64,000 nt of DNA from JAMLJG01 sp035327585 (GTDB lineage: Bacteria; Verrucomicrobiota; Kiritimatiellia; CAIVKH01), in contig DAOLDD010000019.1 of assembly GCA_035327585.1 (NCBI GenBank), positions 5,285 through 69,284 on the forward strand. Reading direction: 5' to 3'. Under the pieces are notes generated by a model. It worked only from the letters and a program-made list of their open reading frames with translations. It was not told the origin of the DNA and did no database searches. Shown here piece by piece: positions 46,783 through 55,927 of this stretch. Position numbers and translations under genes: made by a program. Numbering within the stretch: position 1 is the first letter of the stretch; every line of letters starts with the position of its first letter.

Positions 46783-47286
46783 ATGACGAAACCACAAATC
46801 GGCATCATCATGGGCAGCGATTCGGATCTGCCCACCATGCAGAAGGCTGCGGATGCGCTGGCGGAGTTCGGCGTCTCCCACGAAATCAAGGTCGTGTCCG
46901 CTCACCGCACCCCGGACGACATGGCGCGCTATGCGAAGTCCGCCGCAAAACGCGGCCTGAAAGTCATCATTGCCGGCGCGGGCGGTGCGGCGCATCTGCC
47001 GGGCATGACGGCGAGCCAAACCACCCTGCCCGTGATCGGTGTGCCCATTGAATCCAAGGCGCTCAAGGGCCTCGACTCCCTGCTCTCCATCGCGCAAATG
47101 CCCGCCGGCGTGCCCGTCGCCACCGTCTCCATCGGCAACGGGCGCAACGCCGGTTTGCTCGCGGTCGCCATCCTCGCGGCATTCGACACGCGCCTGGCGA
47201 AAAAACTGGCCGTCTTCAAGCAGCGCATGGCCCGCGAATCGCGCGCAAAAAACAAGGGGCTCGCGAAGGCCGCTCGCCAGAACTGA
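46783..47286 (+). CDS. purE: N5-carboxyaminoimidazole ribonucleotide mutase
   Basis: Class I PurE of 167 residues converting N5-CAIR to CAIR. IGIIMGSDSDLPTMQKAADAL, VVSAHRTPDDMARYA with the catalytic His, and IAGAGGAAHLPGMTASQT are diagnostic. A 20-residue basic tail (RMARESRAKNKGLAKAARQN) extends beyond the usual end. ATG 46783 gives MTKPQIGI; an upstream ATG at 46765 is less likely. It works with purK, 4.7 kb upstream, but is split from it by the sensor genes. The SNF2 gene begins one base after its stop. Confidence 0.95.
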   Translation: MTKPQIGIIMGSDSDLPTMQKAADALAEFGVSHEIKVVSAHRTPDDMARYAKSAAKRGLKVIIAGAGGAAHLPGMTASQTTLPVIGVPIESKALKGLDSLLSIAQMPAGVPVATVSIGNGRNAGLLAVAILAAFDTRLAKKLAVFKQRMARESRAKNKGLAKAARQN

Positions 47287-47287
47287 A

Positions 47288-50200
47288 ATGTCGTATTTGC
47301 TGGAACGGCTCACACATCGCATTCCGCAGCCGATCATTTCCAAAGGTCGCGCCTATTGTCGTTCCGGCCGCGTAACGCTGCTCGACAGCGACGACTACGG
47401 GGTCGAAGCGTCAGTTCGGGGAACCGAGGTCTATGACGTCACCCTGCGGTGGTTTGGGTCATCACTGAATGGGACTTGCACGTGTCCATACTTTGAATCG
47501 TCGGGCATCTGCAAACACATCTGGGCAACGATTGAGCAGGCGAGCATGGAGCGACGACTCGGATTCCCGCATGTGAGGGGGCCGATTCGTCTTGTATCCT
47601 TCCTGGAAGGCTCGCCGCCGCCATCGAGTTTGAATTCTTCACGGCTGGACGCCTTGCGCACACGCGCCGCGCCCGGCGCCGGTCACTCAAGCTGGAAACG
47701 CGTCATTAAACGACTCGCTGCCGGCCAACCGGAGTCATCCACCCCAACACCTGATCGGGAAACGCAGGTGTACTACACGATTTCCCTCGCCGAGCTCCGC
47801 AACTCGGCAATCCCGCGCCTGCAGGTGCTCGAAGTGTTCCGAAAAAAGAACGGCGCGTGGAGCAAACCGCGTCCCTTCCAGCTATTTCCCGCTCGAATCG
47901 CCGCCCTCGACGAACTGGATCGCCACATTCTACTGATGCTGCGCGGCGCGCTTCCGGCCCATTCATGGAATGGCTATGCCAACGCGAGCGCATATCAGAC
48001 CGACGATGCCCTGTGGAGTCATGTGGCGCCCATCCTGTGCCGAACGGGCCGCTTCACCGCGAATGAAGCGAACCCCATGGCGGGGCCGCATTTCACCATG
48101 GATGAAGGACCGCCCTGGATGTTCAACCTCATCGTTGACACCGCTTCGGAAACACCAGTTCGCGTGCGCGGGGAATTGCGGCGCGGGGAAGAACGCAAAC
48201 CGTTGGATGAACCCCAAGTACTGACGGCCTCGGGGTGGATTTTTGGCGCAGCGGAAATTGCGCGCCTGGACCACAAAGGCGCTTTCCCCTGGATCGCCCT
48301 GCTTCGCCAGGAACGAGAACTTGTCATTCCGCGCGTCGAGGTGGAGGAATTCATCGAAAGCGCCATATCGCTGCCCATGTCCGCGCCATTGGTGCTGCCG
48401 CCGGACCTCGCCATCGAGCAGAAGACCGGGCAATTCACTCCCATCCTCGAACTCAAGACGAATGCCTACGAACCGAGTGTGCTCGATGCCGGTTTGTCCT
48501 TCCAGTATCTGGAGCGGACATTCCGAAACCGGGAGCCTGCGCGCGGTTTCCGGCGCGCCGGCACGCGCGAATTCATCATCCGCGACGCGGAGCGTGAGGA
48601 GAATTGCCGGCAAACCCTGGCCAAAATGGGCATGCGATTGCCGCGTTATAGTTTCGGCGACAAGACGATTGATTACGATTTTCCCGAAAAACGGCTTCCC
48701 GAAATCATTCGCGTTCTGGGCCGGGAAGGCTGGCGGATCGTATTCAAGGGGCGCCCGATTCGAAGTGCGGGCACATTCTCCCTGGAGGTGGTCTCCGGTG
48801 TGGACTGGTTTGATTTGCGCGCGCATGCAGACTTTGACGGCATCCCCGTGCCGATGCCCGAGTTGTTGCGCGCGGCGCGAGATCGACTGGACACCCTCAT
48901 ATTGGCCGACGGAACCATCGCCACCATACCGGAAGATTGGCAGCAACGCCTCGCCGCGCTCTCCGCATTTGCCAGGGAAACGGACGACGCGCTGCGTTTC
49001 CAGCGCACCCAGGCGGTCCTGCTGGACGTCCTGCTCGCCGAGCAGCCGGGCGTCAACGTGGATGAACAGTTCACGAAGGCGCGCGAGCAATTAAAGGCCT
49101 TCCGCTCAATTGCGCCCGCTGACCCGCCCGCCTCTTTCGTCGGCACACTGCGCGACTACCAGCGCGACGGATTGGGCTGGCTGGATTTCCTGCGCAGCCA
49201 TCACTTTGGCGGCTGCCTCGCGGACGACATGGGTCTCGGAAAGACCGTGCAGGTGCTCGCGATGCTGGAATCGCGGCGGCTGGCCGGCGCCGGCCCATCG
49301 CTCGTTGTGCTGCCTAAATCGCTGCTCTACAACTGGCGCGCCGAGGCCGCCCGCTTCACCCCCGCGATGCGCGTGTTGGACCATCACGGCCTCTCGCGCG
49401 CAAAATCCACCGGCCACCTCAGTGAATACGACCTGATTCTGACGACGTACGGCACGCTGCGCAGCGATGCCGCCCTGCTTAAAGACGTTGAATTCGATTA
49501 CGTCATCCTCGACGAGGCGCAGGCCATCAAAAATGCCTCCACCAGCCAGGCCAAGGCCGCCCGACTCCTGCGCGCCCGGCACCGAATCGCGATGAGCGGG
49601 ACACCGATAGAAAACCATCTCGGCGAACTGTGGAGTTTGTTCGAGTTTTTGAATCCGGGATTCCTCGGCCGCGCCTCCGTATTCCAGGGACTTGCCGCAA
49701 ACGGTGAGGATGCGGCCACACGCACACTGCTCGCCCGCACCCTGCGGCCGTTCATCCTGCGCCGCACGAAGAAGGAAGTCGCCCGCGAATTGCCCGACCG
49801 CACCGAGGACACGCTGTGGTGCGAACTGCCGCCGAAACAGCGCAAGATCTACGACGAACTCCGCGACCACTATCGCGCCTCGCTGCTCGGCGTCGTTCAG
49901 GCCAAAGGCCTTGCACGGTCGAAAATCCAGGTGCTGGAGGCCCTGCTCCGCCTGCGCCAGGCGGCCTGCCATCCCGCGTTGATCGACAAGGACATAAAAC
50001 AGGCGGAAAGCGCGAAGCTGGATGTGCTGCTGGCGCAACTGGACGAGCTGCGCGAAGAGGATCACAAAACCCTCGTCTTCTCGCAATTCACCTCCTTCCT
50101 GGCCCTCGCGCGCAAGGAACTCGATGCGCGTGGCGTCGCATACGAATATCTTGATGGAAAGACGAAAGACCGCAAAGCCTGCGTGGAGCGCTTCCAAACC

Positions 50201-50515
50201 GACCCCGCCTGCAAGGTATTCCTCATCAGTCTCAAAGCCGGCGGCGTGGGGCTTAACTTGACCGCGGCGGAGTACGTCTTCCTGCTCGACCCCTGGTGGA
50301 ATCCCGCAGTCGAGGCGCAGGCCATCGACCGCGCGCATCGCATCGGCCAGACCCGCAAGGTTTTCGCCTATCGCCTGATCGCGAAGGATACCATCGAGGA
50401 AAAAGTGCTCGAGCTGCAAAAGAGCAAACGCGATCTCGCCGACGCCATCATCAGCGCCGACAACAGCCTGCTCAAGAATCTCACGCGCGAAGACCTCGAA
50501 TTGCTGCTGACATAG
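47288..50515 (+). CDS. SNF2-family helicase with N-terminal SWIM zinc finger
   Basis: ATP-dependent DNA translocase of 1075 residues. SWIM finger: Cys64, Cys66, Cys75, His77 in CTCPYFESSGICKHIW. A long poorly conserved middle part is followed from about 620 by the SNF2 core: DYQRDGLGWLDFLRSHHFGG, Walker A DDMGLGKTVQVLAML, DEAQAIKN, SGTPIENHLGELWSLFEFLNPG. The helicase C half has LVFSQFTSFLALARKEL, SLKAGGVGLNLT and DPWWNPAVEAQAIDRAHRIGQ. Such bacterial Swi2/Snf2 proteins probably remodel RNA polymerase or other DNA-bound proteins. An ERCC4 nuclease gene follows 33 bases later. Confidence 0.94.
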   Translation: MSYLLERLTHRIPQPIISKGRAYCRSGRVTLLDSDDYGVEASVRGTEVYDVTLRWFGSSLNGTCTCPYFESSGICKHIWATIEQASMERRLGFPHVRGPIRLVSFLEGSPPPSSLNSSRLDALRTRAAPGAGHSSWKRVIKRLAAGQPESSTPTPDRETQVYYTISLAELRNSAIPRLQVLEVFRKKNGAWSKPRPFQLFPARIAALDELDRHILLMLRGALPAHSWNGYANASAYQTDDALWSHVAPILCRTGRFTANEANPMAGPHFTMDEGPPWMFNLIVDTASETPVRVRGELRRGEERKPLDEPQVLTASGWIFGAAEIARLDHKGAFPWIALLRQERELVIPRVEVEEFIESAISLPMSAPLVLPPDLAIEQKTGQFTPILELKTNAYEPSVLDAGLSFQYLERTFRNREPARGFRRAGTREFIIRDAEREENCRQTLAKMGMRLPRYSFGDKTIDYDFPEKRLPEIIRVLGREGWRIVFKGRPIRSAGTFSLEVVSGVDWFDLRAHADFDGIPVPMPELLRAARDRLDTLILADGTIATIPEDWQQRLAALSAFARETDDALRFQRTQAVLLDVLLAEQPGVNVDEQFTKAREQLKAFRSIAPADPPASFVGTLRDYQRDGLGWLDFLRSHHFGGCLADDMGLGKTVQVLAMLESRRLAGAGPSLVVLPKSLLYNWRAEAARFTPAMRVLDHHGLSRAKSTGHLSEYDLILTTYGTLRSDAALLKDVEFDYVILDEAQAIKNASTSQAKAARLLRARHRIAMSGTPIENHLGELWSLFEFLNPGFLGRASVFQGLAANGEDAATRTLLARTLRPFILRRTKKEVARELPDRTEDTLWCELPPKQRKIYDELRDHYRASLLGVVQAKGLARSKIQVLEALLRLRQAACHPALIDKDIKQAESAKLDVLLAQLDELREEDHKTLVFSQFTSFLALARKELDARGVAYEYLDGKTKDRKACVERFQTDPACKVFLISLKAGGVGLNLTAAEYVFLLDPWWNPAVEAQAIDRAHRIGQTRKVFAYRLIAKDTIEEKVLELQKSKRDLADAIISADNSLLKNLTREDLELLLT

Positions 50516-50548
50516 CCCCTCACCACGGAATCTGCCATACTCGCACGC

Positions 50549-51235
50549 GTGACGGAACGCATCCAGGTCGTGGCGGATGATCGCGAACGGCCTTCCGGCA
50601 TTCCCGGGATTCTCACGCGCCAGGACGATTTGGACCTGCGCATCGAACGCCTGCCCGTCGGCGACTACTTGGTCGATGAGGCCGTCGTCATTGAGCGCAA
50701 ATCCGCAGCGGATTTCGCGCAGTCCATCGTGGATGGACGGCTATTTGCGCAGGCGACACGACTCACGATCTCGCGGTTTCGACCCGCGCTGATCATCGTC
50801 GGCTCCGCCGCTGAATGGTCTGCCATCGGCGTCCCGCGCCATGCGATTCAAGGCGCGCTGGTCACGCTGATGCTGATCTACGACATCCCACTCTTCCGCG
50901 CGGTGGATGGAGAGGAGGCCGCGCGCTTGATCCTCTACATCGGCCGCCAGCTCGCCCGGCTGCGGGATCCGAATCTGGTCACGCATCGCGTGGCCAAGAG
51001 CAAACACCGACGCGCCCGGCAGCTTCGCATCCTGCAACACCTGCCCGGAGTCGGGCCCGAAAGAGCCTTCGCGCTGCTGGAACACTTCGGTTCCGTCCGC
51101 GCCTGCCTCAGCGCCACCGAAGAAGACCTCGGGAAGATCCGCGGCATCGGCCCCACCACCGCCCGCCGCATCGTGGAAACCGTGAAGGAACCCCGCACGA
51201 CATACGGCTTCGACGAAAACACTCCTCCTCTATAG
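50549..51235 (+). CDS. ERCC4 (XPF/MUS81-like) nuclease with helix-hairpin-helix
   Basis: Protein of 228 residues, GTG start at 50549. Residues about 5-130 are an ERCC4 nuclease domain: VVADDRERPSGIPGIL, LPVGDYLVDEAVVIERKSAADFAQSIVDGRLFAQ (the GDxnERKxxxD catalytic motif) and ALVTLMLIYDIPLFRAVDG. The C-terminal part has tandem helix-hairpin-helix motifs (LQHLPGVGPERAFALLEHFGS, LGKIRGIGPTTARRIVE). XPF-type enzymes cut branched or flap DNA; they are typical of archaea and eukaryotes and less common in bacteria. Its stop lies in a hairpin shared with convergent hldD. Confidence 0.88.
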   Translation: MTERIQVVADDRERPSGIPGILTRQDDLDLRIERLPVGDYLVDEAVVIERKSAADFAQSIVDGRLFAQATRLTISRFRPALIIVGSAAEWSAIGVPRHAIQGALVTLMLIYDIPLFRAVDGEEAARLILYIGRQLARLRDPNLVTHRVAKSKHRRARQLRILQHLPGVGPERAFALLEHFGSVRACLSATEEDLGKIRGIGPTTARRIVETVKEPRTTYGFDENTPPL

Positions 51236-52195
51236 GGATTTTGTCCTCAAAATCCCTACGTAATCACGCACGCCGTCTTCGAGCGTGGTCATCGGTGTGT
51301 CGTAGCCCGCGGCGCGCAGCTTGGAGATCTCGGCTTCGGTGCGGTATTGGTACTTCCCGCGCAGGTGCTCGGGCATATCGATGAATTCGATGTTCGGCTC
51401 ACGGCCCAGTGCGGCGAACACCGCGCGGGCCAGGTCGATCCAAGTCCGGCAGGTGCCGGTGCCGACGTTGAATAGGCCGGAAGCACGGCGGTTTTCGGCA
51501 AAGTGCAGGCAAACGTCCACCGCGTCCTTCACGTAGACGAAGTCGCGCACCTGCTCGCCGTCCTTGTAGTCCGGGTGGTAGGACTTGAAGAGCTTCACCA
51601 CGCCTTCATGCTGGATCTGGCCGTACGCCTTGTTCACCACCGATCGCATGTCCCCCTTGTGATCCTCGCGGGGTCCATAGACGTTAAAGAACTTCAGTCC
51701 GACGATGTCGTTGAGCACCTGCTGCCGCAACGCCCACAGGTCAAACATGTGCTTGGAATAGCCGTACATGTTCAGTGGAGCGAGCGTTGGCGTGACCGCG
51801 TCGTCGTCGGAATAGCCCAGCGACCCGTCCCCATAGGTCGCGCCGCTGGAGGCGTAAATGAACCGCACGTCGTTGCGCAGGCACCATTCGCACAGCTCGC
51901 GAGTGAACCGGTAGTTGTTGTCGGCCAAATATGACGCGTCCTTCTCCGTCGTCGCGCTGCACGCGCCCATGTGAAATACGGCGGACACCTTGCCGAGGAT
52001 GTCCTGCTGGAGCGCGAGCCGGAACGCATCGCCCTCCATGTAATCGCTGTAGCGCAAGCCGACGAGATTCTTCCACTTCTCGTCCTTGCCGAGGATATCG
52101 ACGACGAGTACGTCGTCCTCCCCGCGCGCATTCAGCTCCGCGACGATGTTGCTGCCAATAAAGCCGGCGCCGCCGGTGACGATGTAGTTGCTCAT
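51230..52195 (-). CDS. hldD: ADP-L-glycero-D-manno-heptose 6-epimerase
   Basis: Extended SDR of 321 residues that inverts C6 of ADP-D,D-heptose to give the donor for LPS inner-core heptose. NADP-binding TGGAGFIGSNIV is at 7-18, VDILGKDEKWKNLVGL is highly diagnostic of HldD, and Tyr144/Lys148 lie in LNMYGYSKHMFD. FFNVYGPREDHKGDMRSVV and EHLRGKYQYRTEA also match. ATG 52195. With rfaE2 nearby and a GT9 gene at 32 kb it supports heptose-containing LPS. The last codons lie in a hairpin shared with the nuclease gene. Confidence 0.95.
   Translation of the reverse strand: MSNYIVTGGAGFIGSNIVAELNARGEDDVLVVDILGKDEKWKNLVGLRYSDYMEGDAFRLALQQDILGKVSAVFHMGACSATTEKDASYLADNNYRFTRELCEWCLRNDVRFIYASSGATYGDGSLGYSDDDAVTPTLAPLNMYGYSKHMFDLWALRQQVLNDIVGLKFFNVYGPREDHKGDMRSVVNKAYGQIQHEGVVKLFKSYHPDYKDGEQVRDFVYVKDAVDVCLHFAENRRASGLFNVGTGTCRTWIDLARAVFAALGREPNIEFIDMPEHLRGKYQYRTEAEISKLRAAGYDTPMTTLEDGVRDYVGILRTKSL
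51233..51258. terminator. Bidirectional hairpin between convergent nuclease and hldD
   Basis: TAGGGATTTTG (51233-51243) and CAAAATCCCTA (51248-51258) pair perfectly over 11 bp with a four-base loop TCCT. The hairpin contains the stop codon of the plus-strand nuclease and encodes the last residues (ILRTKSL) of hldD on the other strand. Each arm has a T-rich side, so it could end transcription both ways. Confidence 0.7.
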
Positions 52196-52239
52196 AGGGG
52201 GGGTGCCGGGTTTCGGGTGTCGGGTTTTGGGGTGCGGGG
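52196..52239. repeat. GGGTTTCGGGT-type low-complexity repeat
   Basis: Just upstream of hldD the sequence runs GGGTTTCGGGTGTCGGGTTT and similar G/T-rich units. It occupies the likely leader of hldD, directly before the ATG, where a ribosome binding site would be; on the minus strand it reads as CCCGAAACCCGACACCC with no clear Shine-Dalgarno. Confidence 0.6.
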
Positions 52240-52363
52240 ACGGACGGTGTAATTCGCGGAAGATTCAAGGAACTTCGTTCGCTCGCTCTTGCGCAGACCA
52301 TGCCCGGCCCGCTGAAGGGAGGCGCACAAGACATTCAAGCCCGCCACCTCGCGGATGGCGCGC

Positions 52364-52861
52364 TCAAGCGGGCTCTGTTTTATTCGCCTCATTACTCAAC
52401 CGTTGAATATCAGCCAAATCTTGCGGGCGTCCGGCATCTCGCTTCAAGTCAATAAGGTCCTCGCGGCGGAGCACGCGGATGAAGCCATTGCTCCACTTCA
52501 TACGCCGCGCACGCTGGATCATCTCCAAATGCGCGGGACGCAACGGGACCATGAGATCTACCAGGAAATAGTCCTCGGTGTCCGTGTATGTCTTGATCAA
52601 TCGATGCAGCGTGATGCCGGTGGCATTAAACGTCATTACCTCGGAACGGACACGAAACCCGGCCGTCGCCAAAGCGCGTCGAACACGGTCCAAGTCCTCT
52701 GGGTGCACCAGAAAATCAATATCCTTGGTCGCTCGCGCGAAACCATGCACCGCCATGGCCAGACCGCCGACCAGCGCATAGCGCAGGCGTTTACCGCGCA
52801 AGGCCTCGGCGACCCTCGCAAATTCCGTGATCAGCTCAAGACCGGGAATTGCTCTGTCCAT
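52364..52861 (-). CDS. Nucleotidyltransferase (AbiEii/MNT-like)
   Basis: Protein of 165 residues with the pol-beta-type nucleotidyltransferase core: ALVGGLAMAVHGFARATKDIDFLVHPEDLDR has the GG and DxD catalytic elements, and LVDLMVPL gives the third acidic residue. The C-terminal VLRREDLIDLKRDAGRPQDLADIQRL is typical of the AbiEii/toxin-type family. Such proteins modify nucleic acid or proteins as toxins, or act in small-molecule transfer. ATG 52861 lies 26 bases inside the end of rfaE2, so it is co-translated with a heptose gene; no HEPN partner is seen. Confidence 0.75.
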   Translation of the reverse strand: MDRAIPGLELITEFARVAEALRGKRLRYALVGGLAMAVHGFARATKDIDFLVHPEDLDRVRRALATAGFRVRSEVMTFNATGITLHRLIKTYTDTEDYFLVDLMVPLRPAHLEMIQRARRMKWSNGFIRVLRREDLIDLKRDAGRPQDLADIQRLSNEANKTEPA

Positions 52862-53336
52862 ACGCCTCGACAATCCGCTGGATCACGTTCGTGGTCGATC
52901 GGCCTTCCACCATCTGGGCGAGGACGACCTTGCCGCCGTTGGCCTCGACGATGTCGCGACCGCTGACGTAGTGCGCCCAATCAGCTCCCTTGACCAGCAC
53001 GTCGGGGATGATTTCGCCGATCAATTCCTTCGGCTCGTCCTCGTCGAAGACCACGACGTAATCCACGCAGGCCAGCGCGGCCAGCACGCGGGCGCGGTCG
53101 TCCTGGGAATTCACGGGACGTTTGTCGCCCTTGTAGCGCTTCACGGAGGCATCGGAATTGAGCCCAACGCACAGCGCGTCGCCCTGCTCGCGCGCAAACT
53201 GGAGATAGGTCACATGCCCGGCGTGCAGGATGTCGAACGCGCCATTGGTGAAGACGAGTTTCCTCCCCGCTGCCCGCAGTCGCCCCCGCTCCGCGACCAT
53301 CGCTTCGCGAGTCAGTATTTTGGAATCGGCATTCAT
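52836..53336 (-). CDS. rfaE2: D-glycero-beta-D-manno-heptose 1-phosphate adenylyltransferase
   Basis: Cytidylyltransferase-fold enzyme of 166 residues that makes ADP-D,D-heptose, equal to the C-terminal half of E. coli HldE. RKLVFTNGAFDILHAGHVTYLQFAR holds HxGH (His38, His41), LCVGLNSDASVKRYKGDKRPVNSQDDRARVLAAL is strongly diagnostic, and EGRSTTNVIQRI is the closing motif. The separate kinase half (HldA/RfaE1) is not in the window. ATG 53336 is directly followed upstream by a dispersed repeat. It overlaps the nucleotidyltransferase gene and precedes hldD in the same direction. Confidence 0.94.
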   Translation of the reverse strand: MNADSKILTREAMVAERGRLRAAGRKLVFTNGAFDILHAGHVTYLQFAREQGDALCVGLNSDASVKRYKGDKRPVNSQDDRARVLAALACVDYVVVFDEDEPKELIGEIIPDVLVKGADWAHYVSGRDIVEANGGKVVLAQMVEGRSTTNVIQRIVEAYGQSNSRS

Positions 53337-53441
53337 TTCACCGCTGAGACGCAGAGAGCGCCGGGAAAAGCATAGGCTTTCATGTGGCAAGAAAGCAATT
53401 CCCCTCGCCGACCTCTGCGCGCTCAGCGCCTCTGCGGTGAA
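53337..53441. repeat. Inverted CCGCAGAGG-type intergenic repeat
   Basis: TTCACCGCTGAGACGCAGAG (53337 onward) and CTCAGCGCCTCTGCGGTGAA (53422-53441) are imperfect inverted copies separated by about 50 bases. They fill nearly the whole space between icd and rfaE2. This class of repeat, with alternating CAGAG and CTGAG, also resembles the element at 12076-12153. It could end icd transcription or merely be mobile filler. Confidence 0.65.
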
Positions 53442-53443
53442 TC

Positions 53444-54691
<1,248 letters not shown>

Positions 54692-54743
54692 GATGCACTC
54701 CTCGGGTTAAAAGCGGGCTGATCATAGGCGCTGCCGCCCAAAT

Positions 54744-54795
54744 TTCCAACGTCTGTAAAAAACTTTTTATCGGCCTGCAACGTCTGTAAAAACGA
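54744..54795 (+). repeat. Tandem pair of TTCCAACGTCTGTAAAA motif between divergent genes
   Basis: TTCCAACGTCTGTAAAAAAC starts at 54744; the second copy, GCAACGTCTGTAAAAACG, starts at 54777. CAACGTCTGTAAAA recurs with a 31-bp step. The pair sits in the 107-base region between divergent icd and the nucleotidyltransferase gene, the second copy ending three bases before the GTG start. A 31-32 bp step equals about three DNA turns, as expected for protein binding on one face. Confidence 0.75.
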
Positions 54796-54798
54796 TCT

Positions 54799-55869
54799 GT
54801 GACTGACGAATCCCACGCCCCCACCCCGTCGCCCGACTTGGAGCGCCTGCTCGGCGCGCTGTTGCGCCTCGATCCGGTGGCGCTCGCAGGGCACGGCGTG
54901 AATGCCCTGCTGGCGGAGGACGAGAAGACGGCCACGCAATCGTTGCTGCGGCACGGCGCGGGCCTGAAGGCGGCCTTCCGCCTGATGAATGCACTCGGCG
55001 ACCGCGGCATTCCCCACCTGTTTCTCAAGGGACCGACGCTGCAGCGCCTGCTCTACGGGGAAGCGGCCATTCGCCCGTATGGTGACCTCGATGTGTGGGT
55101 TGAACCCGCGCGACTGGCGGACGCCGCGGCGGCGGTACAGGAGGTCGGTTGGAAGCCGCCGCCGCGCATCACGCCGTATCATTTTCATGTCGTGTGTCCG
55201 CCCGCGGACGCACCGTTGCCGCTGGAGTTGCACACGCGATGGGTCGACCGCGCGAACATGTACCGGCTGCCGGACGACGCCGGATTGGAGCGAGCGGTGA
55301 TGGGCGCCGAGGGCTTGCCGCGACCCTGCGTCGAGGACCTGCTGATCTACCTGTGCGTGCACGCGCACAAACACGGGTTCCTGAACGAAACGGCCCTCGC
55401 GCTCGGCCAGCCCGCGGAGTGGTTCCTGTCCCCCGCGAGCGGCAACCGGCTGCTCTGGTGGCTCGACATCGCGCTGCTGCTGGAAGAGGCGACCGAGCCG
55501 ATCGACTGGAAGCTCTGCATCGAGCGCATCTGGCGCTGGAACCTCATCAAGCCGGTCGCGATTACGCTGCGACTCGTCACGCGCTTCCTGCCCGCGAGCA
55601 AGGCGCGGCAGGCGCTGGCGAACTTGAAACTGGACACCGTGCATCCGAAACTGGGCCGCAAGGCGATGCGGCGCATGGTCATCCGGAACAGGCGCCGCTT
55701 TATGAGCCCAAACGCGGCGACGTGGCGGCCGGGACGCCTCGCGCAACTGCCGGACCTGCTGTTTCCCTCGCCGGACGCCCTGGCGGCTTTCCTGGAAAAA
55801 TCAGAGGTATCGCTGCTCGACCGCGCGCGCCATCCCTGGCGGATGATGCGGCGGATCTTGGGGAATTGA
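54799..55869 (+). CDS. Nucleotidyltransferase family protein (NTP_transf_5-like)
   Basis: Protein of 356 residues, GTG start at 54799. IPHLFLKGPTLQRLLYGEAAIRPYGDLDVWVEPARLADA is the core: KG, then RxxGDLD with the metal-binding acidic pair. PLELHTRWVD and the helical C-terminal half (EDLLIYLCVHAHKHG, RLLWWLDIALLLEEA) match the uncharacterised nucleotidyltransferase family often found in polysaccharide and lasso-like peptide clusters. No partner is recognised beside it. Two dispersed motif copies lie right upstream, and an inverted repeat covers its stop codon. Confidence 0.8.
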   Translation: MTDESHAPTPSPDLERLLGALLRLDPVALAGHGVNALLAEDEKTATQSLLRHGAGLKAAFRLMNALGDRGIPHLFLKGPTLQRLLYGEAAIRPYGDLDVWVEPARLADAAAAVQEVGWKPPPRITPYHFHVVCPPADAPLPLELHTRWVDRANMYRLPDDAGLERAVMGAEGLPRPCVEDLLIYLCVHAHKHGFLNETALALGQPAEWFLSPASGNRLLWWLDIALLLEEATEPIDWKLCIERIWRWNLIKPVAITLRLVTRFLPASKARQALANLKLDTVHPKLGRKAMRRMVIRNRRRFMSPNAATWRPGRLAQLPDLLFPSPDALAAFLEKSEVSLLDRARHPWRMMRRILGN

Positions 55870-55926
55870 CGAATGACGAAATCCGAATGCCTAATTCGTC
55901 ATTCGTCATTTCCTGCATTCGTCATT
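55868..55926. repeat. GACGAATGACGAA inverted repeat at convergent gene ends
   Basis: GACGAATGACGAA (55868-55880) is repeated in inverse as TTCGTCATTCGTC (55895-55907), a perfect 13-bp pair with a 14-base loop; a third partial copy follows at 55918-55926. It begins within the stop codon of the nucleotidyltransferase and ends two bases before the stop of the convergent secreted protein, so it could act as a two-way terminator. Confidence 0.7.
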
Positions 55927-55927
55927 C

